Shown piece after piece: positions 22,974 to 34,508 of a stretch of DNA of 64,000 bases (within the stretch, counting starts at the first letter, position 1; the number at the start of each line of letters is the position of its first letter). The translations under genes were made by a program, and so were the position numbers. The stretch spans positions 6,718,501-6,782,500 of the forward strand of contig OU015651.1 in NCBI GenBank assembly GCA_907165275.2, in the 5' to 3' direction. The DNA comes from Zygaena filipendulae (taxonomy: Eukaryota; Arthropoda; Insecta; Lepidoptera; Zygaenidae). The notes under the pieces are model-generated. The model was given only the letters and a program-made list of their open reading frames with translations, had not been told where the DNA came from and did no database searches.

Positions 22974-24269
22974 GAAGAACTGAGTTGCGAGACTTGGATT
23001 TTTTACAAGTTTGTTTTTGATGGGATCTCATTTCTTTTTGTAAATGGTCTTCCTCCTTTGAGCAATTTAGTCTATTTTAATAACTTGAAAGATTTTTTCT
23101 TGCTTTTTCATTCCGTTGACCATTGTACCTTTGAACATAATTATGTCTAGGTAACTATGTATCTACACTTTATATCTAGGTAGGTAACTAGCTACACTTA
23201 TTATTATTATTTATTAATATCTGGGCAACCGAGCTTCGCTCGGCTTAAATAGCTGTTCCCCGCGGTTTAACCCACGTTAATTTCGGAGATCCCGCGGGTA
23301 TTCTGAGATAAAAGTACTTACTACCCTATGACCTTTCCTGTACCCTTGACAACGTGTAGTATGCAATAATTAATTCACCCGCGTTGATATCAGAGTTCGC
23401 GCGGGAATTCCAGAAATGAATCCTAGCTAGATCGATTTATGGCCCCCGAAATCCCCTGTATACAAAATTTCATGAAAATCGTTGGAGCATTCAGATTAGG
23501 GTAATTTTATCTCGGAATTCCCGAAGGATCTCCGAAATTAACGCTGGTGAAATCTCATGACATTTTGCATGCACGTTGTCAGGGGTAAAGAAAACCTAGG
23601 GATATAGGGTACTAACTACTTTGCATTTCTGAATTCCCGCGGGATCTCCGAAATTATCGCGGGTGAAACCGCAGGGAACAGCTAGTCTCATATATTTATA
23701 TGGGATTACAAAGTTATTTGTGCAGTTGGTACATATAACTGCATATATAACTTTGTAATTCCATACATTTATATGGGATTACAAAGTTATTTGTGCAGTT
23801 GGTACATATAACTGCATATGTAACTTTGTAATTCCATACATTTATATGGGATTACAAAGTTATTTATGCAGTTGGTGTATCTAGAAAACTGTACCGAAAT
23901 TGCAAAATATTTCAATTTTTCCTTGATTTATACAATAAACACTAATTGTATTCTAAATTTCAAACTTCTATGTCTGCTAGAAGTGCCTTAGAGTTTTGAT
24001 GATCGGTCAGTGAGTGAGTGAGTGACCTACAAAATTAAGAAACTTTGACTAGTTATAATTCTTAAACTACTGGTTCAAATCGAATGAAATTTAAATTATA
24101 CCGTCTTTATACAATACCTGCTTGTTTACTAAAAATTCAGGCTTCTAGTTTTATCCACAACGAAGTTATAGGGGGTCGAAAATGGCCTGAATTGCTTCGA
24201 GAAAAGGATAGTACGGCCGTGCCGCTTTTGTTGCTCGACTTGGCGGGGGCACTGCCGTGCCCCCAGATA
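22513..24269 (-). repeat. Right arm of 1757-bp inverted duplication
   Basis: Mirror of 19820-21576. It begins with the second 461-bp palindrome (22513-22973), whose centre sequence is inverted relative to copy 1, and ends CCCCCAGATA at 24269. Past that point the flanks differ (AATATTAACCC here against CTTTTTTATAA on the left, read inverted). Confidence 0.93.
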
Positions 24270-26978
24270 ATATTAACCCTTTATATCACTAAGTAACTGT
24301 ATAATAATAACTTTGTTTCCCACAAGTACCTATATAGGTAGGTATCTACCTATTTTAACAACATAGTAGGTACCTAGTAGTTTACCGCTTATTTGATAAT
24401 AAGTATCCTATGATGACACATTTATAGTTTATTATTATATAAAAGTTCGTAGTTCAGTTTCGTAGACCTGTCAAATAAATAAATTTGTAAAACCTGTACG
24501 CGCAATTAAAGTAAGTATTCTATGAACAGAAGTACCTAAGTCTGGACTGAGCAGAAAGTAGTTGCACGTTTCCGTCACGCTTTCGTCATCTACAGCATTT
24601 TATTCAGATTCAAAGAAGTTTTATTTTAAAACCTCTTACCCGTAACAGAAGTGACTCAATGGCCCAGATGAGAGCTACAAAAAGCTGGGTTTCTGTCTAT
24701 ATCTGCTCCAGCTTATATCCGATCCAATCCGATCGAGAATCGAGGACTTGCTTGTTTTTTCATTCGTTTTGTTACTTTTAAATACTGTACTACGCGCATT
24801 TTGCGCCAATTCGAGAATAAGATATTTGCATCTGTGTTCAAAAATTGGCATCCGTTACATAACGCTATCGCTTTTAGCGTGTAGAAATAAAACAGCAGAA
24901 CCCGGATTCACTATGATCATAACAAGCAGCGTTACGTTATAACGTGCCCGAAGAAGTTTCACTGTATCTAATAAAGTAGGTACATGTACATGTCCATGTA
25001 CAGAATTTTAATTTGCGACTTTCTGCCATCTAGAGCGTTTGAGATTTATTTACAGGCACGTGCGTTACGTGTAAGGAATGTTGTTGGTCATAGTGAACCA
25101 GGACCCAGCGGAGTATTAAAAGCCGCTGCGTCCTATAAACCTGGTATAAAATATTAAACAACTCCTACAATGTAACCGCGACTGGTTTTAGGTTGGCAAA
25201 GGCTAAAATTTATCCCGTCCCATCTCATCCTCCCTGCATGTGTAGGTATATCATTAACAATGTATTTTAACCTTTATCTATAGTTTATTATGTATTTTAT
25301 GTGTACTTAAATAATTATTACACTCAATTCGAGTAAATTAAATTCGATATTAGACAAATAAGAGGTTATTTTTTCAATATTTTTATCCATTTTATGCATT
25401 CAGCGATGCAGATTGCAGGTCCTATATCACTTTTAAGTTTTGTTTTGCAATATATTTAGAATTGACGTCACGTATTCGTCTGGCCACAAAATTTCTACTC
25501 TGTAACCTCAAGACTCAATATAATATAGGTACAGGTTTGATTGGCTTTCTTAGTGTAGGTACCTACCTATCTAATATACTCAAAAAAATACTAACTAGAA
25601 ATAATCAGCTAGTCTGGTGACTAATTTATAATTTAAATTTAACCTAAATATTTTACAATACTTAGCTACGACTATTTACTCAGTATTTACTTAAGAATTT
25701 ATTTATTAACACCATTTATTATCAATGATTTACACTCATTTTTTTTATTTTTAAAGCACTATGTTTAATGTTCATGTTCATATAACTTCTATGTAAGTAG
25801 GTAATACTTTTTCACCTATCAGAAACTACCGGTTAGTTAAAAAAATATACAGTCGTAATAACCTTTTGTTTCTCATTCCAAGAACAGTAAAAACGAACGC
25901 TTATTACGAGGTAGAAGCACTCGTAAATTTGTCCTATATAACACGGATTTAGGTGTACTCATAAATACAAAGAAACAACTCTAGCAAATCTCACAGTAAA
26001 GTGTGCCCGTGTTGCTCCATACGAATTGGATTAGCTTAAGCTCTGCAAACTGTTTCTGCCTCCATTCGTGGAGCGAGATACAAATAAATCAAGTGATACC
26101 TACAAGCATAATAAAAGGAATTTTTATGTCAATTTTAGTTTTCACTGGCAATTTTCCGCCTTTTGTCAACGGGATTCCCATCAAGAACTCAAATTTTTTC
26201 GGAAAGAAAATTACTCAAATTATTGGAAAAATTATTCAACCGTTTTGAATGTTAGCGAATGTTAGACATACAGAATGACAAAAATGACAACAATAGTTTT
26301 AGTACATGTTTTATTTGCATGTAAATAACTGTTAAAAATCAATAAAGGGATATTACAAGATTTTAGGTTTATGTAATAGAATTACTTATTGAAATCACGC
26401 ATAATTCAATGTATGATTTCGGACTATGAATAACACAACTATCACACGGCGAGCCAGTTCCAAATGGAAGAATAACATAATTACGTACGACATAAAGCGT
26501 ATATATAGCTACCTACCTACCTACCACCCTTAAAAGTAAAACGAAAAAGAAAATTCCTCTCAAATAGAAAAGCAATTTATCCTAATTTTGTTTCTTCTAA
26601 CCTTTGAAAATTATATTCTGAAGTCGAGATAAGACGTCAAATCATGCGTTGTTTACAAATTGTTTCTAAAAAGAGTCACGTTTCCATACAAAAGTACTTG
26701 CGAATTAAAACTCGACTAATTTAAATAAAGTATGTTCACAAAACCTCACGTTTTGCGAAGTTCGTAACAAAAAGCCGGCCGAATAGGTACACGAGTAAAC
26801 TGTACTTTGTAAGTTATTTAACCAAATTATATAATAATAATGATAACATTATACCCGCTACACACAAATCCATTAAATTTGATATTATAATAATAATAAC
26901 AATAAGTTTATATGTAATAATTGATAATAATAAAATCAAAATTATATACTATATAATATTATTACCTATTTATACAAC
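24270..26978. other. No gene recognised
   Basis: AT-rich DNA. Frames at 24748-24942, 26003-26248 and 26068-26265 lack conserved motifs and paired splice sites. Confidence 0.35.
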
Positions 26979-27060
26979 GTGTTAATGAATTAACTGAAAA
27001 TAGCCTATCACCTGGTTCTGACTTGACGTCGATTTACGGGACACCCTGTATACGTGTAAA
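26979..27060. repeat. Half copy of the ACAACGTGTTAATG MITE
   Basis: TACAACGTGTTAATGAATTAAC matches the terminal repeat of the element at 60645-61082. Only one end is present here. Confidence 0.5.
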
Positions 27061-27729
27061 TGTTAAAATAAAGGAAATAGATAAAAATAGACTAAATAGT
27101 AGGTAATGATTAATAAATAAAAACAATTTTTGGTTTTTCATTCATTCCTATCAAACCAATAACTAACCTATTTGAGAATTATTCTTACCTACGCAATATC
27201 GTCAAAAAGTAGATGGCTTCTTGGTATTTTTACCTTATTCTTTCAGAATGTAATACCTTAATCGTTTATAACGAAACCCGAAGGGCTCACGTCTTTAACG
27301 GTTATCGAAGTAGCTTGTAGGCTGGCGTGATTAAGTAACTTTCTGCGAAAATACATACTATAATCGAGTTTTGTGTTCGCGACGTGACTATGGCAACTTA
27401 TCGGATTTTATCCACAGATACATAAAGAACAGACAACGCAATTGAATCTGCAAATGTGTCGCTAGTAATTTTTAATGCGCAAAAAAAAATCTTATCTTCA
27501 TGTTTTAATAGCATGTACACCACGCTTACCTAATAGAAAACTTTTGTCGATATTACCGACACTTCGATTTTATTTTATTTTTTTTTATTTTACCTTTTAT
27601 TAATTATTTGATAATCATCACACAGCGCTATTTAGTCCCAAACAGTATAGTATTAGATAATCTGTGCCCAAACTAAGGCTTGGTATACTATGGGTATACC
27701 AAAAACTAATAGGTATAATATTAAAAATG

Positions 27730-27895
27730 TACTTTTATAAAAACATAACAAAAATTATGACACATGACACAAACACTCAAGCCAAATGTTCATCACACAA
27801 AAGTTGAGTCTCATGCGGGAATCGAATCCGCGACACCCGGTGTAGCAGTAGGTTCGCAAACCACTAGAGTTAGACCAACGCGATGGCGCTACTAA
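27730..27895 (-). mobile_element. tRNA-derived SINE
   Basis: On the minus strand the head reads GCGCCATCGCGTTGGTCTAA (A-box-like) and GGATTCGATTCCCGC (B box), spaced as in a tRNA promoter. A body with GAACATTTGGCTTGAG follows and then an AT tail. It does not fold as a functional tRNA as far as I can see. Confidence 0.7.
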
Positions 27896-28024
27896 TATTT
27901 TAAAGAGGTAAAGTAGATATGTAGGTACGTTTTGAAGTAAGCGGTTATCTCTGGAATTACTGAACGGATAGTGAATTTTTTTTTCACTGATACGTAGGTA
28001 TACGTTCATATCTAATATCTATAT

Positions 28025-28576
28025 TCTATACTAATATTATAAAGCTGAAGAGTTTGTTTGTTTCTTTGGGTGAAGGCGCTAATCTCCGGAACTACTGGAA
28101 CGCATTAAAAACATTTTTGCGTTAGATAGTTCATTTATCGAGGAAGGCTATAGGTTATATCTATAGTAATATTATAAAGAGGAAGGATTTGATTGTTTGT
28201 TTATTTGTTAAGATTTAACTCAAAATCCATTGGACCAATTTCAAAAATTCTTTCACCATTAGAAAGCTACATTATCCCTGAGTAACATGGGCTATATTGT
28301 AACCCGGAATTCCTGCGGGAACTTCGAAATTATAGCGGGTACATACATAACATCACGCTACTATCAATAGGAGCGGAGCAGCAATGAAAAATGTTGCAAA
28401 AAACGGGAAAGTCTATTTCTTCGAGAGCTTTCGTTGCTTACACTGCATAAATAGTTAAAGATACGCAAAGCATAACACCGCGGGGCACAGCTAGTATCTG
28501 ATATTCATACTATTTAGAGTACCCGAAGAAGTTCTGAAATTCACGCGGGTGATGGCCTACCGAGGGGGAGAGCTAG
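28025..28576 (+). mobile_element. Tandem Helitron cluster
   Basis: A first element starts TCTATACTAATATTATAAAG (28025). A second starts inside at about 28157 (TCTATAGTAATATTATAAAG) and ends CGGGGCACAGCTAG at 28494. A third end (GAGAGCTAG, 28576) follows at once. This fits repeated insertion of the same family next to or into itself. Confidence 0.65.
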
Positions 28577-29036
28577 TATTAAGATAAGTCCACATATACC
28601 ATAAGTATAGACAACCATGACCGCACTAGCACGCCCTAGTCACCGCCCAGGGAATACTACGTCTTCTCGGATAGAATTCGTAATTTCTTTTCGTCCAAAA
28701 TGATTTCCCTAATGTATTCGTGGATAAACCAACAAACATACAAGAAAAAATCAGTACCTACCCAAATGTACTGAATGCGCAACATGAATTTTCACGTCAC
28801 TAAATGTCCACGAATAAGGCAGGACACTTTTCATACCGTAAAATTTAACGGCCCTGAAAGGAATTCCGAAACTCAGGCAACGAAAATCGCATCCAATAGT
28901 CAGTTTTTTAATAAAATTAATGTATTCTTACATTAATTACTTTGTTTTATCATAAAATTTAAGTAACAACATTAATTAGTACTTAATCTTCATTTGGCCG
29001 AGTATCTTAGACCATCCAGCATAATAGCATTTTAGT

Positions 29037-29222
29037 TATTATAAACCTGAATGCAAAAGTGAGTTTGTTTGTTTTTTTGTTACGCTTTCACGCTTTAATG
29101 GCTCAACCGATCGCCATGAAATTTTGCGTACACGTTGTCAAGAGTAAAAGACATAATTTTTTTCGCGGAATTCCCACGGGATCTCCTAAATAAACACGGG
29201 TGAAACCGCGGGACACAGCTAG
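29037..29222 (+). mobile_element. Lep1-like Helitron, short form
   Basis: Ends CGGGTGAAACCGCGGGACACAGCTAG. The 5' end is close to ATTATAAACCTGAATGC. Confidence 0.65.
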
Positions 29223-29764
29223 TACTTATATATATATGATACCTAAGTAGTCAATGTTGGCATCGAAGTAGGTATCAATGATTCTTATTTCACACCCGAA
29301 ATGTCTTTACCGGCTTTATGTCTTTCCAATAACTACTTGGAATAGAACCATTATTTCTCGCCTTGCACACGAAAACAGAGGCGATGTGGTGCGAAAAAGA
29401 TATTATTATCCATATGAAACACAATGTTTTGTGAAAAAATATAATGTATGACAACAGCAGTATACAGGATGGAAAACAAGGGAGTCGGTGGAGGCCACCC
29501 TGTATTCCACCTACCATACTCGTTCGAACATGATAACTCGGCGATTTTCTTATATCCATTATGTGCCTTTCTATATTTTCATAACGATACTCATAAAAGA
29601 GAATATCCCGGATTTCCAGACTTTCTCATAAGTAATTTAGCCGGTATTTTTAGTTTTTACTGGTCATCGGGAAAAGCAGTACCATCAGTAACCCAGTGGT
29701 CAGTTTCACTCGGTATTCTGGAAAAATTATCTGCTTTTACTTACAAAAAAAAAACTAAGTATAA

Positions 29765-30046
29765 TCTATACACATAAATAAAATTGAAGTATTTGTTTGT
29801 AATTCGAAATTTACAGCTTTTCACTAAATGCATATGCAGGCATAGACGGTACTTACGTAAAAAAGAAAAAAAAACAATTTTTTAAAATCCCCTGTGTCTG
29901 TTTGTTTCGGATAATATCTGATACGGCTGGACCGATTTTAACGGGACTTTCACTGGCAGATAGTTGATGTTAGGAGTAACTTAGGCTACTTTTATTTTAC
30001 AAAAAAATCTGAAACTCACGCGGGTGAAACCGCGGGATCCAGCTAG
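29765..30046 (+). mobile_element. Helitron, CTGTCTGTTCCGG-like subfamily
   Basis: Starts TCTATACACATAAATAAAAT and ends CGCGGGATCCAGCTAG. It is 282 bp, and a cleaner copy of the subfamily than the one at 12313. Confidence 0.7.
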
Positions 30047-30818
30047 TAATACCTACCACAGATAATATAATACTATACTGGGTAGGTAATACATAAAAAT
30101 GTGTAAGAAAGCACTCCCTATTAAAATGACGAAAACGGAACTGTTATAATTTTGTCATAAGGCAAGTAATTAAGTAGATATTGAAAAATTATAAAAAATT
30201 AAAACTGATATTTTTATTTAATACTTGATGAAATATGAGTTTTCAACTATAAAACCACATAGGTCTTTTGTTGGTCCTTTGCGTATAAACTATAGGCGGT
30301 ATTTTTTATTAATATCTGTCCTGTTCGGTTAGCTTTGCTCGTAGCACCATCTGTCGTTAAGTAGATAAGCAGTACCAAACACTAATTTTTCATTGCCTGA
30401 AAACATGGAAAAAACGACGTTTTCTAAAACCTAGCTAGATCGATTAATCGCCCCCGAAACGTACTAAATTTCATGAAAATCGTTGGAGCCGTTTTCGAGA
30501 ATCCGATTATATTATATACACAATAGATAGACTTGTTTTTAAACTCGACAAATTTTACAGTTTTACTCTACATTCCAGTAATAACCTATATCACGAAAAC
30601 GACAAAAACACGCACGCGTTACGTTTATGATTTATTACTGTCGAAATAACAATGGAAAAGCTACAAGTATAATGTAACGAACAACAAACAAAAACTAAAT
30701 CTTCTCAGGCGATCACTTTAGTTTCGGTATCGAAGTTTACCTTTTAATAATACTAGCTATTCCCCGCGATTTTATCGGCGCCATTTCAGTATTCCTTCGG
30801 TAACTCTGTGAATATACA

Positions 30819-31026
30819 CATACTAATATTATAAAGAAGAAAGATTAGATTTTTTATTTGTTTGTTTATTTGTTATGATTTAACTCAAAAGCTACTGGAC
30901 CGATTTCAAAAATTCTTTCACCATTAGAAAGTTACATTATCCCTGAGTAACATAGGCTATATTGTAATCCGGAATTCCCGCGGGAACTTCGAAATTATCG
31001 CGGGTGAAACCGCGCGGGACAGCTAG
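30819..31026 (+). mobile_element. Lep1-like Helitron
   Basis: Starts at CATACTAATATTATAAAG and ends CGCGCGGGACAGCTAG. Its internal text (ATTTAACTCAAAAGCTACTGG) closely matches the second element at 28157. Confidence 0.65.
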
Positions 31027-31094
31027 TACCTAATATAAACCTTACGGAACAAGTTCTCTGCCTATCCCATTTGGGGAAGACGTCTGATGCGTGA

Positions 31095-31263
31095 ATTTAT
31101 TTGTATCTAGTTTGTTTGTTTGTTATGCATTCACGCATTCACGGCTCATCATAAAATTTTGCATACACGTTGTCAGGGGTACATAGAAGGACTTGGGGTA
31201 CTTTTTCCAAAAATCCCGCGGGAATTCCGCATTTAGCGCGGGTGAAACCGCGGGGACAGCTAG
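31095..31263 (+). mobile_element. Lep1-like Helitron
   Basis: Ends GTGAAACCGCGGGGACAGCTAG-like at 31263. The 5' end is eroded. Confidence 0.55.
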
Positions 31264-31802
31264 TACGTAATACGTATCTATATAAATGTCTCAATTTTTC
31301 TCAATCAGTAAAAATGTAACAAGAGAAATCTTAAACAAAAATCTAACAATTCCAACAAACTGCTCCGCAAATTAATAAGATTTATGTGTTTACATAACCT
31401 TCACTCGCTAAACTTGTGATGGAAAAAGCTAGGCTGCTAGTAGGTACGTGAGTTAACGACGGATTTTACGAGCGGGCGGCTGCCACATCGCGCCATCGCT
31501 TTGTGCACTTCCGCAGCGGAAGGCGTATCCAGCCGCGCCCTAATAAAAGCTTTTCGACAAACATCCCGAATCCCAGTGCTATCGAGTGACTCCTTACTTT
31601 TGTCAATCACTCTTTGAACTTGAAAAGGATTTTAAAATTGCCCTTAAACATTACTTTCCTACGCTTTGTTCTTTTACTGTCCTCATTTTTAGATATTCAT
31701 GAGATTCAGAATGTCTCTCTTTAGAAAGCGTATTCAGAGAAATTTATCGTCGAATTTTGTACACGCGTTACATTGCCTAAGACATTTTTGCAAAACATAT
31801 TA

Positions 31803-32060
31803 TTAAAACCGACTTCCAAAAACACAAAAATGCACTTACACTAAAAAGCTAAAAATAACAAAATACGGGTTTAATCCAAAAGATAAAAATACTCGTAATA
31901 TTATTATTGGTTTGTGCTACCACTGATCGATTTAAATGCCTACGTGTCGTCTGCCCACTTGGGTTGTTTTGCTCACGAGTCACGACGAGCTCGGGTGGGA
32001 GTGAACTTAGCCCATCTACCCACTCTCTACTTGTCTTGTCACTGACTTCGAATCGTTCAG
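31803..32060 (+). repeat. Truncated ACCGACTTCC MITE
   Basis: Shares TTAAAACCGACTTCC and about 250 bp with 226-400, then diverges. The right terminus was not found. Confidence 0.55.
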
Positions 32061-34198
32061 TGATAGCAAAAATTGATCTCTTGATAGCAACAGCCAAAAT
32101 TAAAATGGAATTATTCAAAATTTTAGTAATTTTTTTCTGTAGGTAGGTACTAAATCTGAAGACTAATCCATGAAAAACTGAAAACCGCACCACTTCTGCT
32201 TCAATACGGGTCTCCACTCTCCAGTCTCCACACGTATATCGATACTATAGTATACTAACATTATGCTGATTGGCCCTAGTCGTGACGGAGATGAGGGAAA
32301 ACGCAGGATCTGTGCGGTTTTGTGTTTCGAATGAGCCGAATTCCCATCTCGCCCCTCGGCTATATCGTTCAACCGACCGTACTCACGTCGCACCATCATC
32401 TGCACTAAACCTCACTAAACATGAACAGCAGGGTGTGCTAGGTAGCATTTTCCGATAGCGGTTTGTTGTTTTTAATGGCTCCACCGTTTTGACGATGATT
32501 CTGCCAATGTCACAGTTTGAAAAGCCACGGCATAGAATTGATTTGATTAACCGGTAGGTTAAGCATGTTTTGATGTTTTGACAATTTTTTAAGTACTAGT
32601 AATGGCTGATTGCCAAAAAATGTTTGTAGGTAGGAGTCAACGCGTGCTTATGATATCGCAAAACCACTGTTTCCGATTGCAGTCCAAAACAGAATTGTCA
32701 ACAAAAGTGACATAATTAAACAACTGCCCCCTTAGCCAAGTTTACAATCTAAAAATTGTTAACGCTGTAGAAAAGCAGAAGGATCGAATCGTCGTCGTGA
32801 AAACGTCGCTTGTTCACGCAAACCTGGACTTTTAATTGGACAATTTACAACCCATTAATATACCTGTAACAACACGACCTACATTTGATGGATGTAACTT
32901 TAAAAGGTAAAAAGGTTGCAAGCAACAGCTAACTCCGCATCGGACGAAGGCCGACGCGCAGTGCAGCGGTTGTGCCGGCGCGCGGCGCCGTTCGCGTCGA
33001 CACAGACATTGACTAATAGCTATAATCGTCGACGACATGTCACAACCAACATTAACAGATCGTCTGATGTCCTGTGATATGGAACTGTCAACAACAACAT
33101 TTGTTAAGCAAATTTTGTATTAGGTAACTCTTTTATAGGTTCGTTCATTTCACGAAGGAAAATGTTTTCTATTGAAACAAGCTGTTTGATAGTTTGAAAC
33201 TCAGTTCACTTGACAAACGTGAAGCCGTTTTTCTTCTGAAGCATTTCTTATAGAATGTTATTATCGTATTTGACCTTGAAATTTTACTCTAATCCCGCGA
33301 AAGGAAGTGTCACTACAAAATAAATAATAGTAGCTAATGTGTGGTGGTTTCTCAATTTCAATATTATAATAGATTTAAAAAATTAAAAAAAAATCAGAGA
33401 TGACGCTAGAATTAAAAAACTTTAAAAATACTACCCAAGAGTTTCTGATGACTTCAAAATGTTTTTTAAATCATGCTGGAGTTCACTTTTTTTATTGGAT
33501 TCACAAAGTTATAAAAACACATTTTTTTTACATAGGTACTTGAACGGTTTTGCCATGTTAGGTTATTTGACTAATTTTTTGTTTTTTTTTTATTCATAAA
33601 AAATATTATTCACGTATTTTTTTTTAACGTAAGCAAAAAATAACAGAGAATCGAAATGTCGCGTGACGTCACAAGCTAGGTACAGTTTTTAATTGCATGA
33701 CGTTACGAGCCCCCACTCCTAAACTTTAATGCGCTTTATCCAAGTTAATTTTCATTAATTAGAAAAAACAAAATATACGTGTTGTTTTTTTATTATCTAA
33801 CTGACAGACTAAATAGAATTTAGAAAAAAATAAATATACAAACAGGAGAAAGTTATTTCAAAAGTCAGAGTTTATCAAATATTGTAAATGTGAAAAGTGA
33901 AGATGTTTGAATAATTAGATGTTTGTTACGCAATCACGCATAAACAGCTGAAGTTCTATCTAGTTCTATCTATATAAAGTACTTAAGTACTGCTATCAAC
34001 TTGTGATTTATTTTTTATGTCATAATAATAATACATATTTTATCAAAGAAAAAGTCTACAAAAAGTTTTTTGGGTACTCGTTATCGTTTAACAATTCTGT
34101 AATAAATCTGCGACGAAAAATTAAAAAGTTGCTAACCCATTATTACTGAAAAAGTAAGGTAAAAGTTTCTGAACGTTGCTTGTTATGTTGTTAGTTAT
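32061..34198. other. No gene supported; one GC-rich island
   Basis: A GC-rich patch at 32935-33040 (GCGCGCGGCGCCGTTCG) stands out in AT-rich DNA. A 28-codon frame starts ATGTCACAACC at 33037. The island could be a promoter or exon edge, but nothing ties it to a gene. Confidence 0.3.
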
Positions 34199-34424
34199 CT
34201 ATACGTAGTAATATTCTAAAGAGGGAAATGTTGTTTGTTCTTACGGAGTAATCTCTGAAACTACTGAACCGATATCCCAAAATTACTGAGAGTGGAAACT
34301 CGGGAATCAGGTAAAGAATATGTTTTAGATTAACATATAGGACAATTTTTATCGGGGAACATAGAGTTCCCGAAGGGAAGAAATCCCGAAATTCATGCGG
34401 GTAAAACCACGGAGAAACTGCTAG
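34199..34424 (+). mobile_element. Lep1-like Helitron upstream of the receptor gene
   Basis: Starts TCTATACGTAGTAATATTCT and ends GGAGAAACTGCTAG. It lies 85 bp before the receptor start codon, so it may overlap the promoter or 5' leader. Confidence 0.65.
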
Positions 34425-34508
34425 TTCTATGATATTATGGCATATATATTTTCTAGTAGCATACATAATGTTTTACTGTTCGTACCATAGTCGTTCCGAA
34501 AATACACA

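Noticed and set aside
19769..24296. Matching frames 19769-20005/24084-24296 and 20939-21139/22950-23150, seeming to be duplicated genes
   Set aside because: They match only because the DNA is an inverted duplication; the frames cross repeat boundaries and show no family motif or splice context.
27790..27870. Functional tRNA gene
   Set aside because: Boxes are present but acceptor and anticodon stems do not pair well, and a SINE body follows.
27755..28009. 84-codon minus frame over the SINE
   Set aside because: It reads through the tRNA-like head and tail of a SINE.
29448..29777. 109-codon plus-strand frame
   Set aside because: No motif, low-complexity end, overlaps the start of a Helitron; reading as chance.
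33037..33123. 28-codon frame next to a GC-rich island
   Set aside because: Too short, no signal peptide or splice evidence; kept only as a remark on the island.
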